A stretch of DNA of 64,000 nt, taken from the NCBI GenBank assembly GCA_023055505.1, contig JALIRH010000045.1, positions 1,240,001 to 1,304,000 on the forward strand. Direction: 5' to 3'. Positions 22,123 to 36,100 of the stretch are shown here, piece by piece. The stretch is from Callipepla californica brunnescens (taxonomy: Eukaryota > Chordata > Aves > Galliformes > Odontophoridae). A program made the translations under genes and the position numbers. The notes under the pieces were generated by a model. That model did not search any database. It was not told the origin of the DNA and saw only the letters and a list, made by a program, of their open reading frames with translations. Position 1 is the first letter of the stretch. The number at the start of each line of letters is the position of its first letter.

Positions 22123-22137
22123 AAAAAAAAAAAAAAA
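22123..22137. repeat. Poly(A) tract
   Basis: Fifteen-base homopolymer; no retrotransposon body recognised upstream of it. Confidence 0.8.
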
Positions 22138-25100
22138 GCAATAAAACTAACAGCCCTTGGCCAGACCTTTTCCCTTCTTTTAACACTCCACCTTGCCTTG
22201 TTCAGAAGTACTTGGCTTTAAAAGCACGTGGGAGCCAGAGGAGTGACTCACAGGAGATGGGGGATTCACCTGTGATGATGACACTTGCATTTTGGTCTTC
22301 TCAATGATGCTGTGTCACTCCTCCTCACAGAGATACCAGAGATACCATAAGAGAAGGAAGGAGACAAGAAGCCTGCCTTCCAGTGCTCCCTGCCCACAGA
22401 TCTTATTTAACTGGCGGCCTAGATGAGATTTACCTATAAAAGAATTTCTCAGATTGCCCTCCTCCACATCCAGCTCTCTACTGAGCTCTGCCACTTCTCT
22501 TAACTCCTTCCTCACAGCCAAACTCAGCTTTTCCTGATGGAAAATATGATTTTACTCCTTTCTGCACTTGTCCCAACCTTCACAATCCAAGGTCCCCCAA
22601 ATCCTGCAGCAACCTTTTGTTTCATAAAGATGAGACTCTCAAAACCCCCGGATTATCTCACTGGCGATAAAATCTATAAAAGAATAAAAAGGCCAAGTGG
22701 CAGAGCACTAAGGATTTGGGTTTTCAAACCTCAGCAAGGTATTCCTTGGAGTATGAGCCCAGCCCACCCGTGTTACTATCTGTCAGAGCACGCTAAAATG
22801 ATTTGCTGACACACTGGCAGAAGTAAGAAAAATGTGGTTTGGGTACAAAAACACTGTAGCCAACCTTTGAAATAGCTTGTGGTTCCCAGATGGGTGCACT
22901 GCACCAAGAAGCAGATCATTCAGGGAGAGGTGAAGTCATAACCCCTATCGCCTTTCCTTGAAGAGGGACTGATACTCAATTATTTACGCGGGGTTTAAAT
23001 ATTTAGCTTGGCACTTACACCCTTAAGGAAACTACAGTTACCACTTCATCATTACAAGGAGCCTATTATTTATTCATAGAATCAATAGGAACGCAAAGCA
23101 TCAGTAATGCTTCACTCTTTTGCATGCATCACATGGGTCAAGGCGTAGAGGCTGCGATCTTCTAGAGGAAGCTGCCTGATTTTTTCAGGGTCAACACAGC
23201 CGCCCACAAGACAGGTAAAGGCAACACAGTATCTTTGAAACTAAAAGTTAAGTCTAGGAAGTGGGCAACAATCAAAACAGGAGGCTGAGTGCCACTGAAG
23301 AGCTTTGGAGGGCTACTGCACTGACCTGCGATGGCAGAGATGCAGACTGAGACCAGACTTCTAGTGGCAGGCACCGAACCTGGATCCCTTTAAACCTGAA
23401 GCTGGAAATATTTATGGCTTCCCGACGTATCTTGTTTTTAGCAACGCTTAAAGTAGAGCATTGTGAAGCTCAGACTCTGCTAATGAAAATAATGCCATGT
23501 AGTATTTCAACAGCATGAATTTGCTTTGCCTTGGGTGACCTCATTTCTTTGTAGGGTAGGAACACCTAGTTTTCTTTAGCATCCACTGCAGAAGTTACCA
23601 CGAGGCAGATGCTGCTTGCTTTTGAGAAGGCATTCCTTTTAAATGCATAAAATAAAAAATAAAAAAAATGGAAACCCAGTTCAGGGAAGCTGGCAGGCTA
23701 ACTCATTTTCATTTAACTGCAATATCGTAAAATCAGACCAGGAAGCATCCTTCTAAAGCGTGATAATACAATACAGTGTGTTAACCCAATGATATTATCT
23801 TTAAAAGCCCCTTATGTCCCTTAAATTTCCGTTACAAACAATGGATAAGCTTAGCAGAGAATGGCTTCAATGCAGTGAATCTCATTTCAGGTTTAACTCA
23901 ATGGAGAACAGCTGAGCTAAGATGTAGACTCATTTTGTATATGCTTCAAGACTGAATCAGAAGCCCTACACGCTCCTTTTCTCTTAAACCTACACTGCTA
24001 CCCTGTTAGCCTACCTACAAAGAAAGCTTATATTGACATAACATTATTCAATGAGATGGTACACTGGTTATTCCACCCCAACACACAAATGGCTGCTCCT
24101 GAGATCCCTGGTACTCCTTCCCTCCCCTAGTCTGCCACCTGCACCATTTGCAGCTCCTTGGTTCCACTTACCTTAAAGATCACTGACACTACTTCTGTTG
24201 CCAACTTTTTTAGCACCTTCACTCTCTACCATCATTCATCATTGCCTTTTCTTCTGGCAGACACTAAAATAGAGACTGACATGCTGTAACATCTGCACTG
24301 CATTTAATTCCTTTTATTTTGAAATACTAAATACCTGCACGAGTCAGAACGCACCATGCCCCATCATGAACTAGACAGAAACATAATGAAAATTAATCAT
24401 ACTTAGGATGAATCTCAGCAGACACTAGGACTATCAATGGAGTTCTTGTGGAAAATAATGCCCTTATGAAAAGAAAGGGGAGCTGGATTCATAACACGAA
24501 TAAAACATGCATTAATACTCATCATTACCTAGACCACGGCTTTGGTCTCACTCTTGTCAAGCAAATGTATGTTTATTTTTCCCTTTGCTGAGGCTAAAGG
24601 TCTGGCAGGGCAGGGCAACAAGGGTAATATAGCTATATTTCTATAAAGGTAGTTGATCAGAAATTACATTTACTGATCAGTAACAGTACAAACCCAGTGT
24701 GCTGCACGAGGCACTGAAGCATAAGGGGTCCGAGAAACTAAATCCTGCATGTTTCTAATTCCCCCTTGTATCCCAAACCTCCTCACACCCAGGTTTTGTC
24801 AAGCATCAGTCAATAACTCTATCAATGCCTCAGAGGAAGAATCACAATAATTGCTAATGTGGCAAAAACACTGCAGCCCATGAAGTGGTAAATATTGACG
24901 ACTCCAAGTTTCCAATACAGAGCAACCTGGATCACTTAGTGAATGAACTCAACTTTAAAATAAAGAAAAAAAGAAAGGTTATATATAAAAGAATAAAGAC
25001 AGCGATATATACCTAATTTTTGTTGAGGCCATCAAGAACTGCGGTTGTTATTGAGCTGAGCTTTTACAAACTGAGATCAAATTCTCAGGAGAGGAAAAAG

Positions 25101-26544
25101 CAATTATGGTCATGAAGTATTTAAACTTTGCATCTGGGCAAACTCTGGATATACAGGCTGGACATTTGATAGCATGAGGGCTGATTTCCAGCTTTCCTTG
25201 TTGGCTTACTGCTATATATCTCATGTACAGCAGAAAACAGTAAGAGAATTCCACCAGGAAGTGGGAAAGTTTCAAGAAACTAACATAAAGCAGCTGTAAA
25301 TTGAGAGACAGAATTCCTTCCTGCAGAAAGAACAGCGGTATTTTAACATTTTTAAAATGCAAAAACTGCTGGCACGTTGAGGAGCTCGAAATGAGAACTT
25401 CTCTCTGGGGGTGCTGGTGCGTGGTGTATCGGCTTTGATGTCTCCTCCTGTCCCCTTGCCAAACACAGCAGCAGAACCGCTCACACTCTGTAGCAGTCAC
25501 CACCGTGCTTTGGGTGACTCAGTGGCATCATGGATATCTCATGTCCACAGTGCAGGAGCCTGCTTTCAGGAGTGTGGAGTCACAACAAAAAAAACACAAC
25601 TCCTATGCACGATGGAGACGATTCAGGTCCAGACTGATGCTGAAATCAACACAATACAATTTGCTGAATGGTTTTCTAATAGAAGAAAGGGAAAGGGAAA
25701 GGAAATCAAAGCTGCATTAGGTTTGGGCTGTATTATTTCCCTCAAATTTTTACTGTTTCCCAAACTTTCATTTTGCAAGAACTAAATTCTGTACAGAACC
25801 AGCCTGAGCAGAGGAGCTCCCTTCAGCCCCACCACACAGGTCTCTGTGTCCCAGCAACCTCCCCCCTCCATGCCAAAGAGAACTGGGGTTAAGACAGAAA
25901 ACAGAGGAAGGGGGATACAGGCAGTTCCATTGATTTCCACTTGAGCTCTTTTCTTTTGCTCAGAGGAGATCCAGGAATTAAATTCCTCAAATCCTGGTAT
26001 TTGAAGTACATCCCTGAGAGCTCTGTATGTTCTTCCAAATTCTTTCTCAAATTTGAATCTCTGTGTCATCAAAAGGAAAACTAAAGGAACATGATTGCCA
26101 GCAAGCAGCACCTTAAAACAAAAGTTACAGAAATAGCAGTGGCTCTGCCAGCCAAATACATCCTTCTTTTCCTCTAAAGGAGATGTCTGCTTGCTGCGTT
26201 TTAGGCTGTATTCTTTCAAGGGGATCATTACATCAATATTCCTTAGTAAGACAAGCAGGCTGTCACTGTAAATTTGACACAGATTAATATTAAACTAGAT
26301 TTAAGATGCTGTTTTTACATAATGTGCTTGTAATTACCTGGCTAATAGCAATCACTGTGATAGAGCAGTATAGTTAGTTACGCAGGGAAAATTAAAATCA
26401 AATCCCAATTTGACATTCACTAAGAGCCCATCCAGGAAATCTAGCTGGGTTCAATGGAACAATTTACTTTCTACTGCCACTGGAAGCATAAACAGTCCTG
26501 GCCCTCAGCTACTACTCTGCAATAAATTGGGGTTGTCAGGCACA
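22138..26544. other. Intergenic or intronic DNA, no recognised gene
   Basis: AT-rich single-copy sequence with only short, motif-free frames. The longest minus-strand frames near 25048-25503 and 25782-26228 show no domain, and their other frames are open as well. Confidence 0.6.
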
Positions 26545-26797
26545 GCAGTGACAGGACAAGGGATAACAACTTTAAAACAGAGAAGAGCTTTACAGTAGAT
26601 CCAAGGAAGAAATTATTCAATATGAGAGTGTTTAGGATGCCCACAGAGATGAGAGTGCACCATCCACACAGGTGCTCAAGACCTGGGGCCCTGGGCAGCC
26701 TGGTCTGTTGAGGAGTGGCATCCCTACTCATGGCAGGAGTTGGAACTGGACGGTCTTTAAGTTCCCTTTCAACCCAAACCATTCTACAGTTTATGAC
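26545..26797 (+). mobile_element. CR1 LINE 3' fragment
   Basis: Starts in the CR1 3' region (CAGTGACAGGACAAGGGATA), continues through CCCTGGGCAGCCTGGTCTG and ends CCTTTCAACCCAAACCATTC followed by a decayed terminal repeat. Diverged and lacking the RT portion. Confidence 0.88.
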
Positions 26798-29700
26798 TAT
26801 CGTCAGAAATACATACATACGAGGCTCAGACTGTTTCAAAGTGTTCTACAGGTCACTAGCAGCTTTTTACAGCTACAGCTCGCATTCAAAAAATTATAGA
26901 CATACAGGGAAGGAATGCCCTTTGCACTGAAGCCCTGCATTCATCAGCTCCTGCAAAATGAGCTTGCAATATCACCACTCCCACTATTTACCTCTTTAGC
27001 ATGTCACGAGTAACTTTCTATACTCAACCATCAAATTATCCCTTCACACACAAAGAAGAAAAGAGAATTACAGTCATCAGCAGAGCACACAAATAGAAAG
27101 GTTGGTTACAATTCAAGTAAGAGCTTCAGGCTTTGGAACTCATTAATGCTCCTTTCTAGAAAACTCCAAGAAAAGTTCACTGCATTCCCATTGCAGAGAA
27201 AGCAAAGGAACTGGGGCAGCATCTGAGGTGCAGGTTTATTACTGGTGCAACCCAACCCATCTTGTACCAGCTGCATGTCCCACGCTAACCAAGTGCACTT
27301 CTGTGTCAGGCCACTTTTATACTGAGGTAAATAAAGGATCATCAAACTGCAGTGTTATGCACTCAAGGACAACTTCCTCTCCAACGTCAAGTCACATGAA
27401 TACTGATGCAAGACCAGTGGCCTTGCATAGTACCAGAATATAGCATCAGAAATGCTTTTCTTAAAGCATTATCCTTTGAAGAATCAGTTGGTTTCAGCAG
27501 GCAAAAAAAATTCTATCGTTTTCCATCAGTGCACTTACTACTTCAGTACTTAGGAATGTGCGGTCTTCAAGAGAAGGAAATGACTTTCTCAGAAGCATCC
27601 CATATCTCAGAAGTACCAGGTATCAGCCACAGCTGGTGGGAGATATTGGATGTGCTAAGCCAGGGAGAAAAACAACCAGACTCTTGCACAACCAGCCACG
27701 AGTAGAGGAATTCTTTCTTTCAGAAATGCCCATAATATTCATACAGGCTTGGATATTCAGACAAATCTTAATTGTGATGTAATGGTTTGCACTGTAATCA
27801 GCCTCTAGGGAAAAGTGCTTTCAGTTAACCAACAGAAACATTCCATGTTCTGCTCAATTTCATGACTAAGAGCTGAGAGTCATAGCAGAGGGCCAGAACC
27901 CACAGCACAGAGGAGAAGCATAGCAGTGACATGAAATTATCCCTCTTCTCCCCTCTGTAAGGATTCCTGAAACTCCCTCATGTTTCTGCTACTGAGGCAA
28001 GGAAGGACACAGCATAATTCATGAGTTTCTGGCTTACACCAGCTCACTACACTCCTGCCTACCATGCCACTTGTTCTTATAACTAGATCCAAGCAAGCAC
28101 TCAGCACAAAGTAATCTACATGTGTTTATGCTTGGTATAACATGATGGAAAGCACAGCAATAACAAGCAGAGCAGCAAGGTCCTAGGCTACAGCAAGTGC
28201 AGATTTGTTCAAACACAACAGCTGTAGGCACAGAAACCAGGGAAAGAAGCTGCTTACTTTTAGAAGGCCTAAAGAATGAAGGGACCTCTACTGAAAGAGC
28301 CTTACCCCCACTGCCAACACTAAAATGAGGTCTGGGAAGGGATGGAGCCAGGATCCACCTCTCCCTGTCACTTGGGTGCGTAGCATGCACCTGAGCTCCC
28401 CTGGCTTGGCCCTGCCTCCCCACCAGGTGCTCAATCCTATTTCAAACCATGATTTACTATTTCCACTACACTTGGAGTGTGTAAGAAGAGTAGCTGGGCT
28501 ATGAGACACAGAAAAGAAAGCAGTGAAGTCTTCCTAGCTCTATTTATCATCATTAGCTGACAGAGTAGAATATTAAGGAAAGGTCTCTTTCTCCCAGTGC
28601 TGAATTAGTACATATGGCACCATTCTTCCTAGAAGCAATCAAAACTACAACCAACATCCAGCAGGTGTAAGCTGCTTCTGAAATTTAACCTGAGGCAAGG
28701 GAGTTTGAATTGGAGCTGATGACTCCAGCAGCCCCTGGCTGTGGAAGCAGGAGCCCTGGGTGTCTGAGAGCTGCTCTAAGATGGAGCAGTTTCCAGCAGG
28801 ATGAAGCTGCTGCTTCATCCCTTACCTGAGCTGTGTTGGTTCAGTACTTTTGAGAACTGTTTTTCCAGCATGTAACACAGTATAGAAGAGGCCAGGGGGT
28901 TGGAAGAACTGTCTGAGGACTGAGTTCATGAGCAGGGATGCAACAGATACCCCCAGTGCTTCTGTAAATGCTGTTATTTGGAAAAAGGGAGGTGAGATTT
29001 GCTCCTTAATCAATCATAGAATAGAACTGATGCGCTAAACTCATTGTGATTTTTCTTTTTGTTTCCTTTAGGTGCTGCCTCTTTAAACAGTTTAGTTTGG
29101 GAGCTAAGAAAGGTCGGGGGGATGGCCAGTGTCACTGTCCTCCTTGCATCTCCTTCACTCTCAGGACAGATCCAGGACTTCTGCTCAGGATGCCCAGGGC
29201 TGCAGGTTGGAAAGACCAACTCTGTGACATCTTCCCCAGACAATTCCTTTCTGCTTCTGTAACAAAGCTGAAGAGGAGGACTCGACAGCTTCCTGGAGTT
29301 GACATGGAAGTGCAGCACACTTAGATTCTGAAGTACCAAGATATTCAGCAACAGGTACAATTTACACACAGCAGTAACAGCCTGAAGTATCTGAATAAAT
29401 TTCTGATTTTTAAACAGTGAATGATGTGCTGGCAACAATGCACATGGAACAACGTGTAAGAATAAAAGAATGGGTTTCATAGCATTTTACCCTCTCATCA
29501 TATATATTTGTGTGGGAATTCTTGCTGCCAGGGAACTAGCATGTCTAAAAGCATCTTGAAGAGTCTCTGACAAGCAGTTCCAGTTTATAAATGGAAAGTT
29601 TTCATTGCTTTTTTTTTCTTACCCCTTCATCATTTCCACAGAACAGGGAGGTTATATTTTCTACATTTTTAAGTTTGATTTTCTATCCATCTTTGATTTC

Positions 29701-29813
29701 TCCCCTCTAGCAAAACTACTTGTCAAAAAAAGAGTAAAAAAAGACTGGATGTAAAGAACAGCACGTGTTCAGCATCGTGCACAGTCCAAATGTTTTCAGG
29801 AGCTGGTGGGTTG

Positions 29814-29860
29814 GTTCATGGTTTTGGTTTGGTTTTGTTTGTTGGGTTTTGTTTTTAGGG
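29814..29860. repeat. T/G-rich imperfect (GTTTT)n repeat
   Basis: GGTTTTGGTTTGGTTTTG and similar units; degenerate simple repeat. Confidence 0.8.
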
Positions 29861-29936
29861 AAGGATTTGAGGAACCTGAAGTTGTTAAAAGTAAAAAAAA
29901 ACATCTCATAAACTATAAACATCACTGCATATGGGG

Positions 29937-29950
29937 AAAAAAAAAAAAAA
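29937..29950. repeat. Poly(A) tract
   Basis: Homopolymer of about fourteen A, preceded by a second A-run near 29893. Confidence 0.75.
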
Positions 29951-32770
29951 GAGGTTTTATTCTTTATTATTGGTTACAGTTTATGCTGTGCCACATCACT
30001 GTGATGGTTCTGAAATGGCTTTGCTCAAAGCAGGCTGACAAGCCCAGGGAAATTCCCAGCCAGTACAAGAAATTTCCAATAAACCTTCAGGAAACTAAAA
30101 TATTTCTTCAAATAACTTTTCTCCTAAAGAATGGGAAGCGACTTAGAATTGGAAGCTCATGTACATCCATTTGCTATGCAACTGCTTCCTACTTCCACAG
30201 CATTTTATTTCACCTTGAATATGGAGTATTTAATAAGGAAAATGTTAATGCTAAGCTTCCTTTCAAGAAGTAGCTAGTGCCTCTTTTAAAAATGCTTTGT
30301 ACTGAGTAGAAGGCTGTCCTTGTCACCAGGACTCCAGGGATTAGGGAAAGCAATTGCAAGACATTACTGTCCTGACAGACAGTAATATTTTGTGAGCTTT
30401 GCGCTCCAAACAAGGGGAAAAAAGCACACATCTCACATCCAGGGGCCTCCATGCCTGTGTGTGCTTGGATCAGTTGCAGTTGGATTTTGAGCCCATGTCT
30501 CTCAGACCAAGTCCCAGCTCTGCCTGCACTCCCACCAGCCCCAGCACACGAGCTGCTGTGCTTGAGTGGATCACTGCTGGTGCAATTTAGGAACAGGTTA
30601 TAGATTTCTTGAATGTTCTGGTCTGGCTTGATTTGAAAACAGAATTTTATCTCCAGATCAAAAGAAACCACACTCCCCTCCTCAATACAAGAATTCTCCA
30701 CTGCAAACACTTTTTTCTTCCCCTTGTCCTTTATCCTCCTCTTTTGTCATCTTGTATTCACATAAAGCAATTCTCTAGTTTAAAAGATTTCAAACTGGAA
30801 AAAAAAATATTTTCAACTCCAATAGTGAGTAATATTCTGACCTTTACAATTCACTTTCAATGATGAAGATCAGAATAAAGGGTTTATTCTTGTCTGTCTT
30901 GCTCCCTTGACACAAAATAAGCGCCTGTAATCTCCAAATTTTTCTTTTAACAAAAACAAAGACAACAACATTTTCGTGGCTTCACCATCCCCCCGTACTT
31001 TCAATATGCCAAAGCCACTTTAGGTCGAGGTCTAAACTACCTGTACTGAGAGTTTAAAGAATTGAATCTATCACTCTCTACACAGCATTGTAGCGGTAGA
31101 TATTTGCAGTAAGAACTCAGTGACTTATTTATACTTGAACTAAAGTACTTAGTCCTAATTCTCATGAAAGCTTTGTAAGCTTAAAATAACCTGAACTACT
31201 GAATGAATTATCCCCGAAGTTCTTTTTAAATATCAGGTGACAGAGACAAAGTGTAGACAGTAAAGTGAAGATGATACTCTCAAAGGAACTCCTTGACATG
31301 ACAAAGATAAAGGGCAAGACCAGTGACTCTGGTTAAACAGCTTGAAGATCAGAGCTAGCTCTGATTTTCATTCACAGATTTTCATTCAGAAGTCAGCCTC
31401 ATCACATACGAAGTTGCAAAAGCCTTCACTGACTCTTTTTGGCAAGTGTGGTATGTTCTTCTGAAGCCCATCCTACAACATAAGTCTATCTATGCAAGAT
31501 AAAACTGGCCCAGAACTGCAGGGCCATCTGCCACTAAGGAGCACTCACAGGGAAGTCTAAGTAAAACAGTGCACATTCTCCAGCTATGATTTACATCCTT
31601 TATGTGACAGGACTCCACTGCTTCAAGTCAGCCTCCTCCCAGCAGGTATTATTTGGCCCCGTCTGACTGCTCATTCATCTTTGTATTTAAGGCATGTTCC
31701 CAGAAGCTTTCATTTGCTGGGCACACTTTGAAAGCATCAGCATTCAAAGCAGCAATCCTAATGCCTTTGTTTCAAAGGAAGCAAACAGCCCTCTTGGAGA
31801 AATCAAGTAGTCATTTGCAGCGAAGCATCCAACCACCCATTTCTCATTTCTTCAAACTGTTCACACTCAGCAGGTTGGTTTCAGTATCACTGCAATCCCC
31901 CAGACCTGTTATATCCCAGTGACGGACAGTGGAACATGTTCTTTGTTCCCCATCGTTGCCTGCTCCCTCTGACCTGCTCCCTGAATTTCTCTCCCTGTGC
32001 AGAGGATAGGAAATTAATTTCCCAGATCTGTGATCTGTTTGAAGTGTGCAGAGGCAGATCCAGCCGTGTCGCTACCAGGCCGCCTGGTAAGCGGCCTTAG
32101 CAAAGGAGTTCCTAGTCATGTTTTTGCTGATTACAGAGCAACGACTAGAAGAGAAAGACCCTCTCCTGTCCCCTTTCAGCAGAAATATGAACCTACGTAC
32201 TTGGTATGAGGCATTTCATCTCCTCCACTGAAGTCCTTGTTTGAATTCCTAGAATGTGCTCTCTTCTTTTATTCACTACCTAGTAACCTATTCTGCTCAG
32301 GCGTTGCCTTCATTTCATTTCCCCTACAGCCAAGTAAATTTTTGGCACTTAATAATAAATATTTTCTACTCATTTTGACATTTTCAGAGCACACACAGAT
32401 CAATTGCCTGGCATCCACCAGCAACAAAGATACCACGAAAAAAAGCACAGTTGACCTCAGGAGTTAACTTTCCTCACCAAGGAGGAGTGAATGGACAACA
32501 ATTTCTTTTTTAAAACGCAACTTAAGTTCCTGCTCATCAACACAGTAAAACTAGTCCTTCAAGAAGCAGAAACTTCCTGATCAAGGCATCTGCTTTTGCT
32601 GAACTTCTGTCTTTAGAGTAACTCCAGCACCGGCTGAGCAGATAGAAACCCAAACAGTTCTGTGTAAAATTAATCTGTGCAGTGCATGGCAGGTGCTCCC
32701 TAGGATCTCCACTGATAGAATTCCCATGCATAGTTTCAAGTGAGCACAGATTTCATGTCAACTTTTGGAA

Positions 32771-33184
32771 GTAACATGTCAGGAATGTAATAAATCTGGG
32801 TAAGAAACCTGGTCTTAAGATGTGGGGCAACGTTGCATGCAAAGTTTATAGAAACCATACTTAGTAACAGAAACCAGAGCGACCGGATCTGATTTCGATA
32901 GAACTAGACGTTATCTGAGGAATTGGATGTTTCTGGAAGCCACTAAACAATATGTAATCCATTGGGACATTAATTACTATAGCTTTTATGTAAGCCTCTT
33001 CTAACCAATCATGTAGCTAAAAGATTATGTGCTGGAAACCGAATCTTAGCAACAAAATGTCTATATAAGCAGATGTGTAACCAACAATAAACGAAGCTTG
33101 CTCACATTGAGTATGTGTATGCTTCCCCACGTCACTCTGGGTTAACCTGGGCAAATGCTGCAAACCTAGTTTGCAACAGTAACA
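32771..33184 (+). mobile_element. Solo LTR of an endogenous retrovirus with 6-bp target duplication
   Basis: The segment 32777-33178 (402 bp) begins TGT and ends ACA and is flanked on both sides by GTAACA (32771-32776 and 33179-33184). Inside, in the order expected of an LTR, are a CCAAT box at 33005-33009, TATATAAG at 33062-33069, and the polyadenylation signal AATAAA at 33086-33091, leaving about 85 bp of R/U5. A 6-bp duplication is typical of alpha- and betaretrovirus-like (ERVK-type) integration. No viral coding sequence, primer-binding site or second LTR is next to it, so this is a solo LTR left by recombination. The family is not identified. The intact core elements make it a possible cryptic promoter pointing right. 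Confidence 0.78.
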
Positions 33185-36100
33185 CATCTCACAAGCAGGA
33201 GTTTTTTGTTAAAACTGGCAACTTTTTTGCTGGTTTGTTCAAGTGCTTCCCTTGGAGTAAGAGAAGAAAAGCAGTGCATTACTTCAGTAACAGCACAAGG
33301 ACTCCCATCTAGAAAGAAGTTGATTAGGAAGCTGGATACAAGGAATTACATCTCAGAAGATGTAGGGGAAGTACAAGCTACATATCATTAAGCAAAAAAA
33401 CCCATCAAATTACTAACACACGTCATCTGTATCATCCGTACTGAGCTGCTGGACCTCCATCACACATCTTTCCAGCGGGCATGGGGAGACAGTCTTCTGG
33501 GTGAAGCTTCCAGTCCACCTGCTGGCTGCAAAGAAACCAATTTATGAGCAACCCTCCTCTGAGTTTCGAAGGATCACTTAGCTTCACAACATCCTTAAGC
33601 TAAGTTGCTGAAGTTAAAAGAGTCTTGAAATGAAGCTGGGTATGTTAAGCGTATGACCAGGGATCATAACTCTCTTTCCCCTTCGTCTGCTCACCTTCAG
33701 GCATAAATGAGAGCACGAGATAAGAAACAAAGCATGCGTTCAAGAATAAGAAAGAATTGTGAAGCAAACTCCCATTCCCTCAGTGACAACCAACGGTCCC
33801 TTTGAGCCCATTAGGGGGAACCATATGCCCATCAATGCTATGAATGCTGCCTCCCTTTACACCTTTCAAACGTAATCATTCCTTCACCCACCCAGGGCAT
33901 TCCAGACTGATCACTGATCTGGCAATATCTGTTATCTCAAAGAGAATATTTATCCCATTTCAGGCACATGACATCACTAATGGAGTGAGATGAAGTGAAG
34001 GAAGCAGTAAAGAAAGGAGGGTGGTGGAATATCTGTTCTCAGAATTCTTCACATCTCTATGGAGGTGTAGAAATCTGATATCTTCCTTTCATGGGATTTC
34101 ATTCAGGACTGTTCCATTTAACCTGGTGTCCTGTGGCCACCTTACTTTCTCTACAAAGTACCCTAGTAAGGTTCTGGTCTTGAACAAGAGCACTGTAATT
34201 CTGACATCTATGTCTATTACACTTTATTTCCATTGTTTGCATCTCCCTCTTAAAAAGTAGACGGAATCAGAGTCCCAAAGGATGAGATTTTCCACATGCT
34301 GTTTCTAATGATATCAGCAGAGTCACTCAGCAGTGAGCAGAATTAGAGCCATGGTTACAAATTGCTCCTGGGGATGGGAGAGAACATGCAAGATGTCAGG
34401 TAGTGATTGCTTGCTACCCTTAGGGCAGGGGTGATCTCACTCAATTTTATACATCCACAATGATCCTTAGTGAAGGGAAATGTGCTTCTGAGCAGCTGAT
34501 GCTGCAATGGGGCAGATGAGCTGCAAACTGCATCACCTACCACACCTAGTCCCTCCACTGCAATTAAGATATTCTAGGAGTATTTGAAAGGAGATGATCA
34601 TGGGAGATGTTTCCATGACAACTCAGACACCTAAACTTGGGGGAATTTCTCTCCCATTTGTGTCCAGTAAAAAAGATAAAGGCCTTGTGTAAATGTGACA
34701 GTTCTCAGTCTCCTTGGACATGAAGCCCAGCGAGGCAGAAAATACAGATGCACAACACCACTGCTTAGATTAGATTTGTCAATCCTAACATTACCAGGTG
34801 AGTCTGAAATCCCTAATGGCCATCAAATGTATGGAAATCCACCTACCATGCACAGAGATATGGGTCATCTCTACTCTCCAGCTGATGATGTGCTAGGGAT
34901 CTGAGTATTTAGAGAAGAGCCAGATGCTAAGGCCTTGCAGCACTACAAGCACCAGCAGGCAGCAGAATGGCACAGCTGGTGCAAGGATGCTTAGCATTGC
35001 TACTGTTCTCAAAAGATGACTCTATTCAGATTCTCCCCATATTGTCAAGCCCTCACTTGCTGGAAGAAATACTCAGGAAATTTTGCCCAGAAACTGCACT
35101 GTTCCAACAGAGCCTCAGTGGGGAGAGAGAACAATTGACAGTCCACCTAATGGGTTTCAAAAGAATGGTCCTATCTGTTAGCATGAGGATGACAGCCTGC
35201 TGGCAGACTCCAACCAAATATCACAGTAGGGTATTACGTCTGCCAAGCAAACACCCTGCACTGTACAAGCAGGGAGTACAGCAGGAGTTATGGTATCTCT
35301 GGGAACAAGGTAATCCTGCACTGGGGAGACAAGTCTGGAAGAGCATCTCTCTCCTGCTCCCCGTTACCTGTTAACATCACGACCCTGTGTCTTTGTGGAA
35401 GAAGGCCAGCTGTTGGACTAAGCCAGGCACTGGCTCATCTTGAACTTAACACAGGTCTTAATGGGGACAAGAAGTCAGATTCCTGTCTCTATAGAGATAC
35501 ATGTTCTATAGCTGTTCTATAGCTGTACAGATATAGGTCTAAGCTAGTCACAGAAGCCTTACATTTAGTCAGTCAGGAAAACAGGCAGTCCAGAGGTGTT
35601 GGAAGCTCTCCCCAAATAGGCTATTTCCCTTCATCATCCTGAGACCTCCAATAATTTCATCACCAAAACTGGGAGGAAGATGAGAATGCAGGGTGAGCTG
35701 CCTGTACACCTCTGCAGCAGCCCCAGCCCCTCAACGCTGCCAAAACTGTTCCTGTTTGTAAGGCAACATCAGAATTAAATAACCAATTTCATCTTAATAG
35801 CAAATACATGGCACTTCTCTAAAGCTTTACATCATCTGAACAAACAGCAGGAGATTCCCTTGGGTATAATGAGGATTACAGGCTGAGTAAGTGACTTGCC
35901 CACTGTCAGACCAGAGGTATTGCACAGGCTGGGGCTGAGCTTAGCCTCCCAAACTTCATTTGATAACAGCTTGACCCCCTTCCTCTTCCACTGCTGTAAT
36001 TTGCCACCTCCAAACTCCTGAATAACTGAAACAGAACTCTGGCACCTTAATTAAGGCCAGCACTTAGCCAGGAAATCTCCTCTTTTAGCTCCACAGCTTT

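Larger units (their letters stand above)
26798..32770. other. Intergenic or intronic DNA, no recognised gene
   Basis: Single-copy, AT-rich. A pyrimidine-rich tract ending TTTCCTTTAG near 29074-29090 precedes two overlapping open frames (29046-29324), but no donor or family motif supports a coding exon. Homopolymer and T/G-rich repeats are listed separately. Confidence 0.55.

Noticed and set aside
29046..29324. Possible exon after a pyrimidine tract ending in TTTAG
   Set aside because: No clear donor, two competing frames, and no protein family recognised.
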